This document shows, piece after piece, positions 15,130 to 24,320 of a stretch of 42,992 nucleotides of DNA. A model generated the notes under the pieces. That model searched no databases. It was given only the letters and a program-made list of their open reading frames with translations, and was not told where the DNA came from. Made by a program: the position numbers and the translations under genes. Each line of letters starts with the position of its first letter. Position 1 is the first letter of the stretch. The stretch comes from Phreatobacter sp. GTDB lineage: Bacteria > Pseudomonadota > Alphaproteobacteria > Rhizobiales > Phreatobacteraceae. The stretch lies in the NCBI RefSeq assembly GCF_030691135.1, contig NZ_JAUYFA010000111.1, forward strand, positions 1 to 42,992, written 5' to 3'.

Positions 15130-16431
15130 ATGCCCACCTCCGTCCGCGACGCACTCGAAGCCTCGCTCGCCCGTATCGACGATCCCTCCTCCGACGGCCG
15201 CGTCACCTTCACCAAGGTCTATGCGGAGCGGGCGCGGGCCGAGGCAGACGCCGCCGATGCGCGCGCAAGGGCAGGCGTGAGGCTGTCGCCCCTCGACGGC
15301 TGGGTCATCTCGATCAAAGACCTGTTCGACGTCGCCGGCGAGGTGACGACCGCCGGTTCCACTATCCTGCGGTCGCAGCCGGCGGCGACCGCCGATGCGC
15401 CGACGGTCGCGCGCCTGCGCCAGGCCGGCGTTGTCATCGTCGGCAAGACCAACATGAGCGAGTTCGCCTTTTCCGGCATCGGCATCAACCCGCATTTCGG
15501 CACCCCGGGCAATGCCGCCGACAAGAGCCGGGTGCCCGGCGGTTCGTCGTCCGGTGCCGGCGTCTCGGCCGCCGAGGGCACGGTCCGCATGGGCCTCGGC
15601 TCGGATACCGGCGGGTCGATCCGCATTCCCGCGGCGCTCAACGGCTGCGTCGGGTTCAAACCGACCTATGGCCGGATCCCCCTGGACGGCGCTTTTCCCC
15701 TCTCCTATGCACTCGACACGATCGGACCGCTGGCAAAGTCCGTGGCGGATTGCGCCGCCACCGACGCGGTCCTCGCCGGCGAGCAGCCCTGGACCCTGAC
15801 GCCCGCCCCGCTGGCCGGGCTCAGGCTCGCCATTCCGCGCGGTCGACTGTTCGGCCAGATGGAGCCGGAGGTCGGACAGGCCTTCGAGGCCTCCGCCGCC
15901 CGCCTCACCAAGGCCGGCGCCCGCATCTCCGACATCTCGATCGAGGACCTGCTGCAGGAGCTCGCCGACGCCATGGCGAAAGCCCCCTTCGTCGCCATGG
16001 AGGCGGCGGCCGTGCATGCGGAATGGATGGAGGAAAGAGCGCGGGACTTCGACCCGCGCGTGCTGGCGCGGGTACGCATCGGTGCCAAGGCCGCCGCCCC
16101 GGACTATATCCGTCTCGTCAACAAGCGGGCCGAACTGGTCGCCCGGATGCGCGACCGCCTCGCCGACATCGACGCCCTCATCCTGCCGACGACGCCGATC
16201 CGGGCGCCGAAGATCTCGGACCTCACCGCCTCGGACGATCAGTTCTGGACCGCCAACGGGCTCGTGCTGCGCAACACCACCGTCGGCAATGTCTTCACGT
16301 TCACCGGAATCTCGATCCCCTGCCCTCAGGTGAAGGGCCTTCCCGTCGGCTTCATGCTGACGGCGCTGGCCGGGCAGGACCGCAGGCTGCTTCGCATGGC
16401 CGCTGCGGTGGAGAAGGCCTTCGCCGGCTGA
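15130..16431 (+). CDS. Amidase signature family hydrolase
   Basis: The 433-residue enzyme carries the full Ser-cisSer-Lys triad: Lys63 in SIKDLFDVAG, cis-Ser139 in PGGSSSGAG and nucleophile Ser163 in GSDTGGSIRIPAA. The 24-residue spacing between the two serines is that of the family. It hydrolyses an amide bond; GatA, aryl amidase and allophanate-type enzymes share this core. The absence of a gatB/gatC neighbour and the short C-terminus argue against the tRNA amidotransferase subunit. ATG at 15130 has GGAG nine bases upstream. It follows the M20 pair by 158 bases and may belong to the same unit. A strong bidirectional terminator follows. Confidence 0.88.
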   Translation: MPTSVRDALEASLARIDDPSSDGRVTFTKVYAERARAEADAADARARAGVRLSPLDGWVISIKDLFDVAGEVTTAGSTILRSQPAATADAPTVARLRQAGVVIVGKTNMSEFAFSGIGINPHFGTPGNAADKSRVPGGSSSGAGVSAAEGTVRMGLGSDTGGSIRIPAALNGCVGFKPTYGRIPLDGAFPLSYALDTIGPLAKSVADCAATDAVLAGEQPWTLTPAPLAGLRLAIPRGRLFGQMEPEVGQAFEASAARLTKAGARISDISIEDLLQELADAMAKAPFVAMEAAAVHAEWMEERARDFDPRVLARVRIGAKAAAPDYIRLVNKRAELVARMRDRLADIDALILPTTPIRAPKISDLTASDDQFWTANGLVLRNTTVGNVFTFTGISIPCPQVKGLPVGFMLTALAGQDRRLLRMAAAVEKAFAG

Positions 16432-16446
16432 TGGTCCCTGAAACGA

Positions 16447-16473
16447 CGATGGCCGGGCATTGCCCGGCCATCG
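16447..16473. terminator. Bidirectional terminator between amidase and chemoreceptor genes
   Basis: CGATGGCCGGGC (16447-16458) and GCCCGGCCATCG (16462-16473) form a perfect 12-bp stem with the three-base loop ATT. It sits between two convergent genes, 15 bases after the amidase stop codon and 29 bases before the chemoreceptor stop codon. There is no long T run on either side. Its symmetry suits both transcripts. Confidence 0.7.
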
Positions 16474-16501
16474 CGACAACGTTCGGGAGACGGGCCGAGA
16501 A

Positions 16502-18205
16502 TCAGGCCGCCTTGACCTCCTTGAGGAAGGTGCCGACCGCCTGGCGGAGGCCGGCAATGTCGCCCTCCAGACCCTTGGCGACATCGTTGAGCGAACCGAC
16601 TGCCGAGCCGGTCGCCTTCAGGCGCTCGGAAACCCCGGCGATGGAGCGGCCCGCGGCCTGCGCGACGGAGGCGGTGCCCTCGACGCTGGCGCCGATCTCC
16701 TGGGTCGCCTGAGCCTGCTGGTCGATGGCGGTGGAGATCGCCTCGCTCGCCCGGCGCATCCGAACGACCGTCTCGGTGATGCCCCCCATGGAGGCGACGC
16801 TGCGGCCGGTGGCCTGCTGGATGGAGGCGACCTGGGCGGCGATGTCCTCGGTGGCACGGGCGGTCTGGGAGGCGAGTTGCTTGACCTCCGAGGCGACCAC
16901 GGCGAAGCCGCGGCCTGCCTCGCCGGCGCGGGCGGCCTCGATCGTGGCGTTGAGGGCGAGCAGGTTGGTCTGTTCGGCGATGGCGCGGATCAGCTCGACG
17001 ACGGCGCCGATCTTCTCACCCATGGCGGCGAGACCGGAGACGTCGCTGGAGGCCGATTCGACCGCCTTCGACGCCTCGGAGGAGACGTTCATGGCCTCTT
17101 CTGTCTGACGGCGGATCTCGACGATGGCGGCGTTCAGTTCCTCCGTCGCACCGGCGATGCCGGTGACACGGTGAAGGGTCTCCTCGGTCGCCTGCACCGT
17201 CTCGCGGACACCGGCGTCGGCGGCTTCGCCCGCCGCAAAGACCGTGCCGGTGGCGCCGGTGACGGAGACGGCACGCGAAGCGACACGGTCCATGACCGAG
17301 CCGATGGCCTGGTCGAAGTGGCTGACGGCCTTTTCCATCGAATCGCGACGTGCGAGCTCGGCGGCACTGCGCTGGTCTTCGGCGCTCCGCATCTGCGCAC
17401 GCTCGGCGAGGCTCTGGGCGAGACCACCCACGGCGCGGGCAATGAGGCCGATCTCGTCCTGACGGGCGGCATGGCGCGACATGTCGACGGTACGATCCTC
17501 CGCGAGACCGTTGATCGCGGCCGCGGCCTCGCGCACCGGCTTGAGGAAGTGGGTCAGCAGGAAGAACACGCCGACGGCGGCGACGATGGCCAGCAGGGCC
17601 ATGGCGATGATCACACCCTCCCGCATGCTGGCGGCAGAGGCGTCGGCATTGGCCTTGCTGATGCCGGCGCCGAGCGCACCGAGGATGCGGTTGTCGGGCG
17701 TGACGATCGGAACGTAGCGGGCGATGCGCGGGATGTTGCCCACGATGATGTGGTCGGTCAGCACCTCGCCGCGGCCGATGGCCTGCGCGATCGGCGACGA
17801 CGCCGGGATGCGCGAGCCCATGACGCGGTTGCCCTGCTGGTCCCGCACCGACGAGGAGTAGCGGATGAGGTCGCCCGTCGCCGGGTCGCGGCGGAACATG
17901 GACGAGCCGTCGGCGGCGTGATCGACGATCCGGTGATCGCCTTCGGCCGGAAGGGCGCTGGCGCGAATGCGCACGGCCGGACCGGTCGCGGTGGCACGCT
18001 CCATCTTGCCGTCAGGCAGCCCGAGTTCGGCGGCGCGGCTCATCTGGAGGCTGCGGTCGGTGACCTGGCCTTCGACGATCTCCGCCATGCGGGCGTCAAT
18101 CTGCGAGACCGCATAGAAGCCGGACCCGAGGGCGACAACCGAGATGACCACAGCTGCGAGGGCGGCTACCCGCGCGGCAAGGGGAAGGCGAGAAACAAAG
18201 CGCAT
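16502..18205 (-). CDS. Methyl-accepting chemotaxis protein
   Basis: This 567-residue transmembrane chemoreceptor has its first membrane helix at residues 8-32 and a periplasmic sensor of about 160 residues resembling a single Cache domain ([38 protein letters not shown]). The second helix is at 197-220, HAMP at about 218-270, and the signalling coiled coil contains the CheA/CheW-binding tip [20 protein letters not shown] then [15 protein letters not shown] (411-445). There is no C-terminal pentapeptide for CheR. The ligand is unknown. It lies downstream of the catabolic operon on the same strand, 135 bases after the aminopeptidase gene, so sensing a related nutrient is possible but unproven. 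ATG at 18205 begins [12 protein letters not shown]. Confidence 0.93.
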   Translation of the reverse strand: MRFVSRLPLAARVAALAAVVISVVALGSGFYAVSQIDARMAEIVEGQVTDRSLQMSRAAELGLPDGKMERATATGPAVRIRASALPAEGDHRIVDHAADGSSMFRRDPATGDLIRYSSSVRDQQGNRVMGSRIPASSPIAQAIGRGEVLTDHIIVGNIPRIARYVPIVTPDNRILGALGAGISKANADASAASMREGVIIAMALLAIVAAVGVFFLLTHFLKPVREAAAAINGLAEDRTVDMSRHAARQDEIGLIARAVGGLAQSLAERAQMRSAEDQRSAAELARRDSMEKAVSHFDQAIGSVMDRVASRAVSVTGATGTVFAAGEAADAGVRETVQATEETLHRVTGIAGATEELNAAIVEIRRQTEEAMNVSSEASKAVESASSDVSGLAAMGEKIGAVVELIRAIAEQTNLLALNATIEAARAGEAGRGFAVVASEVKQLASQTARATEDIAAQVASIQQATGRSVASMGGITETVVRMRRASEAISTAIDQQAQATQEIGASVEGTASVAQAAGRSIAGVSERLKATGSAVGSLNDVAKGLEGDIAGLRQAVGTFLKEVKAA

Positions 18206-18340
18206 AAACTGGCCCCGAAAGGATGAATTTCACTCAAGTCATCGGGTATTGCCGTTAACAAAACGGTACGATGCGACCATTTTTTCGACAAAAGCATAGC
18301 TTCCGGATGCGACGGGGTGTCGCCATCGGCAGCAACCGGT
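18206..18340 (-). promoter_or_regulatory. Upstream region of the chemoreceptor gene
   Basis: The 135 bases are AT-rich compared with their surroundings and lie between the end of the catabolic operon and the chemoreceptor start. They contain CCGTT-TTGTT-AACGG (complementary strand, about 18252-18266) and a T-rich patch CCATTTTTTCG at 18279. I see neither a clear sigma-70 nor a flagellar sigma-28 promoter. The palindrome could be an operator or part of the operon terminator. Confidence 0.35.
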
Positions 18341-20260
18341 TCAAAGCGGCGCCGTCATCCGCTTCAGCCAGGGACGGTCGGCGCCAGTGACGCGCCCCTC
18401 CAGCAGGTTCCAGGTCCGCTTGTGATAAGCGTCCAGCCATTGCCGCTCCGCCGTGGTGAGCAGGTTCGTCACGATGGCGCGGCGGTCGAAGGGGCAGAAG
18501 GTGATCGTCTCGAATTCCAGGAAGCCGGGCTTGGCGCTCTCGGTGACCACGATCAGATTTTCCAGACGGATGCCATGGGAGCCGGTCTCGTAGAAGCCGG
18601 GCTCGTTGGACAGGATCATGCCGGGCTCGAGTGGGACCTGCGACAGGGGCGAGATGCGCGCCGGCCCCTCATGCACGCCGAGATAGACGCCAACCCCGTG
18701 GCCGGTGCCATGGTCGAAGTCGAGGCCAGCCTGCCAGAGCGCGCGGCGGGCGAAACCGTCGATGGCGATGCCGCCCGTGCCCTTGGGAAAGCGGGCGGTG
18801 GCGACCGCGATATGACCCTTGAGGACCAGGGTGTAGTGCTCCCTGAGACGCTTCGGCACACCGCCCACGGCGATAGTGCGGGTGATGTCGGTGGTGCCGT
18901 CCAGATATTGAGCGCCGGAATCGACGAGGAGGAACGTGCCCTTTTCGACCTTCCGTTCGGTTGCCGGCGAGGACCGGTAATGGACGATGGCGCCGTTCGA
19001 GCCGGCACCGGCGATAGTGGTGAAGCTGGCACCGCGATGGAGTGCATCGGCGCCGCGGATCTCCTCCAGCTTCGCCATGACGGCGAGTTCGCCCTGGCCG
19101 ACCGCCTCACGGTCGACCCAGTGGAGGAAGCGTGCCATGGCGGCGCCGTCGCGGGCATGCGCCTTGCGGGTACCCGCGAGTTCCACCCGGTTCTTGCGCG
19201 CCTTGGGCAGGACCGATGGATCCTCGCCATGGATCAGGGTGGCGCCCGCCGCCGTCAGCCGGTCGGCGATCCAGGCGGTCGCGGTCTCCGGTTCGATGGT
19301 CACGGCCTTTCCGGACCATTCCTGCAGTCCCTCGGCGAAAGCCTCCAGGGGGCGCACGGTCACGCCGTTGCCGAGATGGGCGGTAAGGCCGGGCGTGAAC
19401 TTGGCCTGGTCGACGAACCAGGTGGCGTGGCCGTCAGCGGCTAGGATGAGGAAGCTCTGGACCAGTGGCGTCGCCGGGGTGTCGCCGCCGCGCACGTTGA
19501 GCAGCCAGGCGATGGAGTCGAGCTGGTTCAGCACGGCCGCTCTGGCGCCGCGCGCGGCAATCTCCTGACCGATGCGGGAACGCTTGTCGCCACTCGCCTC
19601 GCCGGCAAATTTCAACGGCTGGGCAAGGATGGCGGAGAATGGGTCACCGGGCTGACCGGTCCAGATCGCGTCGATCGGATTGCTGTCGAGCGCCACGAGC
19701 GCGGCACCCGCCTTGCCGAGCGCCTCGCGCCAGCGCTCGGCCTCCTTCACCGGCGTGATGCGCGGATCGAAACCGACGCGGTCACCCGCCTTGACCTTGC
19801 CGGCCAGCCAGTCGATGGCGGGCGGCTTCTTGAAGTGGCGGCATTCAATGACAGAGGCATCCGTCTCGGCCGGTGCCTGGAGCGTGTAGCGGCCGTCGAC
19901 GAAGAGTGCGGCCTCCTTCTGCAGGATAATGGCGAATCCGGCCGATCCGGAAAAGCCGGTGAGCCATTGCAGCCGCTCGGCGCGGGCCACGAGATATTCG
20001 CCCTGATGCTCGTCGGCACGCGGCACGAGGAAGGCCGCGAGCTTTTCCTTCTTCAGGATCTTCTGCAGCGCCGGGATGCGGGCGGCATCGCGGGTGAAGG
20101 CGGGCACCGGCACAGCAGCGAGTGCGGCGGCGATCACCTGCCTGTCTGCGGCGGTCGCATCGGGACAGGCGGCCGCCATCCAGCCGTCGGTATTCTTGCC
20201 CGGCGGGGTGGCGCGGACGCGGGCGAGGAGGGGCTTCAGGGCCTCGAGGTCGACGGGCAT
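18341..20260 (-). CDS. Aminopeptidase P family Xaa-Pro peptidase (M24B, long form)
   Basis: The 639-residue metallopeptidase has the long-form layout of creatinase-N domains followed by a pita-bread catalytic domain. Metal-site motifs are present: Asp residues in LVDSGAQYLDGTTDITRT, His in GTGHGVGVYLGVHEGP, and Glu residues in NEPGFYETGSHGIRLENL. It removes an N-terminal residue before proline. The first 60 or so residues are an extra segment before the usual start of the family (RIPALQKILKKEKLAAFLVP). ATG at 20260 is the plausible start. It is the last gene of the leftward operon, seven bases after the flavoprotein gene. In that company it may release amino acids from substrate-derived peptides, but a general housekeeping role is equally possible. 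Confidence 0.88.
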   Translation of the reverse strand: MPVDLEALKPLLARVRATPPGKNTDGWMAAACPDATAADRQVIAAALAAVPVPAFTRDAARIPALQKILKKEKLAAFLVPRADEHQGEYLVARAERLQWLTGFSGSAGFAIILQKEAALFVDGRYTLQAPAETDASVIECRHFKKPPAIDWLAGKVKAGDRVGFDPRITPVKEAERWREALGKAGAALVALDSNPIDAIWTGQPGDPFSAILAQPLKFAGEASGDKRSRIGQEIAARGARAAVLNQLDSIAWLLNVRGGDTPATPLVQSFLILAADGHATWFVDQAKFTPGLTAHLGNGVTVRPLEAFAEGLQEWSGKAVTIEPETATAWIADRLTAAGATLIHGEDPSVLPKARKNRVELAGTRKAHARDGAAMARFLHWVDREAVGQGELAVMAKLEEIRGADALHRGASFTTIAGAGSNGAIVHYRSSPATERKVEKGTFLLVDSGAQYLDGTTDITRTIAVGGVPKRLREHYTLVLKGHIAVATARFPKGTGGIAIDGFARRALWQAGLDFDHGTGHGVGVYLGVHEGPARISPLSQVPLEPGMILSNEPGFYETGSHGIRLENLIVVTESAKPGFLEFETITFCPFDRRAIVTNLLTTAERQWLDAYHKRTWNLLEGRVTGADRPWLKRMTAPL

Positions 20261-20267
20261 GGGGCTC

Positions 20268-21671
20268 TCAGGGTTCGGCGCTGACGAGGCGGGCCGCGTC
20301 GGCACCGGCGATGCGTCCCAGCACCACGGCGGTCAGTAGCCCGTTGCCGGAAAGATAGCCGGCGGCGTCCGGTCCCGACACCCCCACCGCTGCGCCTCCT
20401 GCCGCGAAAAGATTGGGGAGCGGGCGCCCGTCGGACCGCAGCACCCGCGCGGCGCCATCCACGGCGAGGCCGCCCTGGGTGTGGAAAAGCGCGCCGGTGA
20501 CCTTAACCGCCAGGTAGGGCGGCGCGAGATCGGGCAGGCCCGACCAGTCGCGGCCGAAGCCGTCGGTCGCTCGACGCCGCTTGAGATCGGCGATGGATTC
20601 GAGAGTCGCGCGAATCACTTGGCGCGGAATGCTGATCCGCGTTGCCAGTTCATCCATCGATTCCACTTGAAGAACGGCACCCGCCGCCTCGGCCCTGCGG
20701 AAGTCCTCGAACTGCCGGGCGATGCCGGCGATGCGCGCGTCGAAAAGGTCCCAGGCGATGCCACCGGGCTGGCCGAGCACGGCGAGCGCCGCCTCCGAAT
20801 AGCCGGAGGCTTCGTTCCAGAACCGCTCGCCTAACGCGTTGACCTGGCACCCGCCCTCCATGATCACCGCCCAGGAGACGAGGATGCCGTGGGGGTGGGC
20901 GACGGACCCATGGCCCTGATGACCGCTCATGTGGCGCAGCGCGGCGCCCAACTCCTGCCCCCAGATCACCGCGTCGCCCTGGTTGCCGGGATGGCCGAAA
21001 TAGAGCGCGTCCTTCAGCGCCGGGATGTGCTCGGCAACGAGGGTCTTGTTGCCGCCGTAACCGTTGCAGGCGAGGACGAGGGCGTCGCAGCCGATGCGTT
21101 CCTCCGACCCGTCGGGGCGCGCCACCACCAGGCCCCTGACACGCCCGTCCGGCGCGGCGACGAGGGCCGTGACATGGGCGGCGCCGACGATGTCGATGCC
21201 GGCGGCTTCCGCCGCGGCGCGCAGGCGGTCGACGAGTTCGGCTCCCGACCGCGAAGCGAGACCGTGCATGCGCCGGGCGGAATGGCCGGGATAGGAGAAG
21301 TCGGCGATCACCGTGAAGGCGAGGCCGTGGCGTTCGGTCAGCCAGTCGATGGCCGGGCCGGCGCCCTGCGTCACGGTGGCGAGCACCTCCGGGTCGGCCG
21401 CGCCATGGGCCTTGGCCTGGATGTCGCGAGCGAAAGACGCCGCGCTGTCGGCGATGCCGGCCGCCCGCTGCGCCGCGGTGCCGGCGGCGGGGATGAGGCC
21501 CGCCGAAAGGGCGGTGGAGCCTTGCGGGAGCGCGTCGCGCTCGAAGACCACCGCGTCGACGCCGGCCTCCTTCGCCGCCAGCGCCGCGCAGAGCCCGGCC
21601 GCCCCGCCGCCGACGATGGCGACCGGCACGGTCAGGGCGAAGGGGAGATCGTCGGTCAGGATGCGGGACAT
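20268..21671 (-). CDS. FAD-dependent dehydrogenase/reductase of the fumarate reductase-succinate dehydrogenase flavoprotein class
   Basis: The 467-residue protein has an N-terminal Rossmann motif (VAIVGGGAAGLCAALAAKEAG), STALSAGLIPAAG, a capping domain, and the C-terminal FAD element PNLFAAGGAAVGVSG followed by YLSGNGLL. This is the architecture of fumarate/urocanate reductases, 3-ketosteroid dehydrogenases and tricarballylate dehydrogenase (TcuA). All of these add or remove hydrogens across a C-C bond next to a carbonyl or carboxylate. No signal peptide or heme-binding part is present, so it is cytoplasmic and needs an unknown electron partner. ATG at 21671 has TGAGGA five bases before it. 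It lies between the cysteine hydrolase (seven-base gap) and the aminopeptidase. The substrate is inferred only from context. Confidence 0.8.
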   Translation of the reverse strand: MSRILTDDLPFALTVPVAIVGGGAAGLCAALAAKEAGVDAVVFERDALPQGSTALSAGLIPAAGTAAQRAAGIADSAASFARDIQAKAHGAADPEVLATVTQGAGPAIDWLTERHGLAFTVIADFSYPGHSARRMHGLASRSGAELVDRLRAAAEAAGIDIVGAAHVTALVAAPDGRVRGLVVARPDGSEERIGCDALVLACNGYGGNKTLVAEHIPALKDALYFGHPGNQGDAVIWGQELGAALRHMSGHQGHGSVAHPHGILVSWAVIMEGGCQVNALGERFWNEASGYSEAALAVLGQPGGIAWDLFDARIAGIARQFEDFRRAEAAGAVLQVESMDELATRISIPRQVIRATLESIADLKRRRATDGFGRDWSGLPDLAPPYLAVKVTGALFHTQGGLAVDGAARVLRSDGRPLPNLFAAGGAAVGVSGPDAAGYLSGNGLLTAVVLGRIAGADAARLVSAEP

Positions 21672-21678
21672 GGGGTCC

Positions 21679-22275
21679 TCACCCGCCAATCTCCGCAATC
21701 AGCTCGGCCACGGTGGCGATCCGCGCCACCGGCTTCAACCCGGCGATCGCCTCGTCATGGACCTTCGGCGAGAAAGCGGCGCAGCCATCGGCGATGACGG
21801 TCACGTGGAAGTCGCGGACATGGGCGTCGCGCACCGTCGAGGCGACGCCGCCATTGGTGACGATGCCGCAGGCGAGAAGCGTCTCGATGCCAGCCTTCTT
21901 CAGCACCCATTCGAGCCGCGACATGTAGAAGGCGGAATAGGCGACCTTCTCCACCTTGATGTCGACGGGCTGCAGCGCATCCACCGTGTCGTGGCCCCAG
22001 GAGCCGGGCACGAAGTCGCCCTTCGCGAGGAAGGGACGGAGCTGCTTCAGGTGGTCGGAGATGAAGGGCTCGCCGCCCTTGCCAGGCACCAGGGTAAAAT
22101 GGGTCGAGACGATCCAGCCGCCCCTGGCCCGGATCAGATCCGCCAGCGGCTTCAGGCGCTCGGGGAGCGCGGCGATCTCGGGTGCGGACTGCCGCGCCCG
22201 GCCATAGGCGCCGTCGGGGTGGAGGAAGTCGTTCTGCAGGTCGCAGACGAGCAGCGCGGTACGGGCGAGATCCAT
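21679..22275 (-). CDS. Isochorismatase-fold cysteine hydrolase (amidohydrolase type)
   Basis: The 198-residue protein has the cysteine hydrolase triad: Asp in LLVCDLQNDF, Lys in KVEKVAYSAFY and Cys in LLACGIVTNGGVASTVRDA, with the cis-peptide GIVTN. The family includes nicotinamidase, N-carbamoylsarcosine amidase and maleamate amidohydrolase, all of which release ammonia from small amides. It overlaps the hyuA stop by one base (TGATG), so it is tightly coupled to HyuA/HyuB. That pairing is seen in creatinine degradation, where N-methylhydantoinase feeds N-carbamoylsarcosine amidase. ATG at 22284 would add three residues; 22275 is preferred from family alignment. I am confident of the fold, but the substrate is unknown. 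Confidence 0.85.
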   Translation of the reverse strand: MDLARTALLVCDLQNDFLHPDGAYGRARQSAPEIAALPERLKPLADLIRARGGWIVSTHFTLVPGKGGEPFISDHLKQLRPFLAKGDFVPGSWGHDTVDALQPVDIKVEKVAYSAFYMSRLEWVLKKAGIETLLACGIVTNGGVASTVRDAHVRDFHVTVIADGCAAFSPKVHDEAIAGLKPVARIATVAELIAEIGG

Positions 22276-24320
22276 CAGGCGCATTCCAGCACGAGGTTGC
22301 CGAAGCGGTCGACGCGCGCCCGCTGGCCGGGCGGCACGAGAATCGTGGCGTCGGGCTGTTCGAGTACGGCCGGGCCCTCCACCACGGCCTCGACCGGCAG
22401 GTCGAGGCGGGAGAAGACCGCCGTCTCGCGCCAGCCGCCGAACCAGACGGACCGGCTGCCGGTGCGCGCCTTGGCCCAAGAGGCGGAGGCCTCCGGCGCC
22501 AGCGCTGCGAGGTCGATGGCCGGACGGCGGCCGATGGCGGTGGTCCTGAGGTTGACGATGCGGATTCCGAGGCCCGGCAGCAGGCGGGAAAAGGCCCGCG
22601 AATAGGCTGCCTCGAAGGCCTTGCCGACGATGGCCGCGGTGATGCCGGTGCGGCCCTCGGTCAGTGTCACCGGCAGCGGCACGGCGACAGTATGGGTCTG
22701 ACCGAGATAGTGCATGTCGAGCTCATAGGTGACGTCGATCCGCTCGACGGTGAGGCCGGCGCCGGCGACAACGGCATGGGCGGCGGCCCCCTCCTCCGCC
22801 ATGCGGCGGTCGAGGGCTCCCGCGTCGAGGCTGCCAAGGACGAGGTTCAGTGTCTGCACCTGGTCGTGGCGGATATCGGCCATGACGCAGCCCATGGCCG
22901 AGGTGACACCGGGAAATCGCGGCACCAGCGCCGCTTTTAGGCCGATATCGGCGATCAGCGCGCCGGCATGCAGCGCGCCGCCGCCGCCGAAGGGCACGAA
23001 GGCGAAAGTCCCGGGATCGTGGCCGCGCTCCACCGAGACAAGGCGGATGGCGCCGGCCATACGCGCATCGGCGATGCGCACGACCGCCTCGGCCGCCGCT
23101 TCCGGCGTGAGGCCGAGCGGTTCGCCGACATGGCGGGCGAGCGCCCGCCGCGCCGCCTCGACGTCGAGCCGCTGGAGCTTGCCGCCGATGGGACGATCGG
23201 CATTGATGCGGCCAAGGACGATGTTCGCGTCGGTGAGCGTCGGGCGGTCGTTGCCCTGGCCATAGGCGACGGGACCCGGGCGCGAGCCCGCGCTTTCGGG
23301 CCCGACCTCGAGAAAGCCGCCGCGGTCGACGCGGGCGATGGAGCCGCCCCCGGCGCCGATCGTGGTGATCTCGATCATCGGCGAGCGGATGACGAGGCCG
23401 AAATCGATGGTGGTCTGGGCGGCCAGCGCGGCCTCGCCGCCGGCGATCAACGACACGTCGAACGATGTGCCGCCGAGATCGCCGGTGATGATGTCGGGAT
23501 AGCCGGCAGCGGTGGCGATGGCCGCCGCGGCGATGACGCCGGCAGCAGGGCCGGAGAGAGCGGTGCGCACCGGCAGGCGTCGGGCGGTCGCCGTCGACAT
23601 GACGCCACCGTTGGACTGGACGATGTGGAAGGCGCCGGCAAAGGCCTCGCCCGCCAGCGCCGCTTCCAGCTTGGCGAGATAAGAGCCGACCACGGGCTGC
23701 AGATAGGCGTTGAGGGCGGTGGTCGAGGCGCGCTCGAACTCGCGGATCTCCGGCAGGATCTCGGAAGAGACCGAGACATGTTCGTTCGCCCAGACGGCGC
23801 GGGCGGCCGCGGCCGCGGCCCTCTCGTTGGCGGGATTGGCATAGGCGTTGACGAAGACGACGGCGAGCGCCGTCGCGCCCGCGGCGACCAGGGCCCGCGC
23901 CGCGGCGGCGACCTCCGCCGGGTCCACCGCCTGGCGCACGGTGCCGTCGGCCAGGGTCCGCTCGGCCACCTCGACGCGCAGGTCCCGGTCGGCGATGGGG
24001 GTGAAATCGCCCCACAGGCCCCAGGTGTTGCGGCGGTCGCGGCGGCGCATTTCGAGAACGTCGCGGAAGCCGGCCGTGGTGATAACGCCGATGCGCGCGC
24101 CCTTGCGCTCCAGCAGGGCGTTGGTGCCCACCGTCGTGCCATGGACGATGGATCCGAGGTCGGACAATGCGCCGAAGGTCTTCAGCCCCTCCAGAAACCC
24201 GACCGCCTCGTCGCCGCGGTTGGACGGGACCTTGGCGGTGCGGAACGTGCCGGTCGCCTCGTCCAGGAAGAACAGATCGGTGAAGGTGCCACCGACATCG
24301 ACGCCGACGAGGGTGGTCAT
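22275..24320 (-). CDS. hyuA: Hydantoinase A / 5-oxoprolinase alpha-type subunit
   Basis: The 681-residue protein is an ASKHA-fold ATPase subunit. The N-terminus TTLVGVDVGGTFTDLFFLDE is the phosphate-binding loop, and NALLERKGARIGVITTAGF and GDLGGTSFDVSLIAGG are hallmark stretches of the hydantoinase/oxoprolinase family. With HyuB it forms an ATP-dependent enzyme that opens cyclic amides or imides such as 5-oxoproline or N-methylhydantoin. Related acetone-carboxylase and acetophenone-carboxylase subunits share the fold but have additional partners, which are not seen here. ATG at 24320 overlaps the hyuB stop codon (ATGA). The length is within the normal range. Confidence 0.9.
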   Translation of the reverse strand: MTTLVGVDVGGTFTDLFFLDEATGTFRTAKVPSNRGDEAVGFLEGLKTFGALSDLGSIVHGTTVGTNALLERKGARIGVITTAGFRDVLEMRRRDRRNTWGLWGDFTPIADRDLRVEVAERTLADGTVRQAVDPAEVAAAARALVAAGATALAVVFVNAYANPANERAAAAAARAVWANEHVSVSSEILPEIREFERASTTALNAYLQPVVGSYLAKLEAALAGEAFAGAFHIVQSNGGVMSTATARRLPVRTALSGPAAGVIAAAAIATAAGYPDIITGDLGGTSFDVSLIAGGEAALAAQTTIDFGLVIRSPMIEITTIGAGGGSIARVDRGGFLEVGPESAGSRPGPVAYGQGNDRPTLTDANIVLGRINADRPIGGKLQRLDVEAARRALARHVGEPLGLTPEAAAEAVVRIADARMAGAIRLVSVERGHDPGTFAFVPFGGGGALHAGALIADIGLKAALVPRFPGVTSAMGCVMADIRHDQVQTLNLVLGSLDAGALDRRMAEEGAAAHAVVAGAGLTVERIDVTYELDMHYLGQTHTVAVPLPVTLTEGRTGITAAIVGKAFEAAYSRAFSRLLPGLGIRIVNLRTTAIGRRPAIDLAALAPEASASWAKARTGSRSVWFGGWRETAVFSRLDLPVEAVVEGPAVLEQPDATILVPPGQRARVDRFGNLVLECA

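Noticed and set aside
16460-18226. 588-codon open frame opposite the chemoreceptor, and a 578-codon frame opposite the amidase (14848-16584)
   Set aside because: Both are GC-driven shadows; the chemoreceptor and amidase carry complete catalytic or signalling motifs.
18341-20260. Creatinase as the function of the M24 gene, given the hydantoinase and carbamoylsarcosine amidase-like neighbours
   Set aside because: The protein has the long aminopeptidase P layout with complete metal ligands, whereas creatinase is about 400 residues and lacks the metal site.
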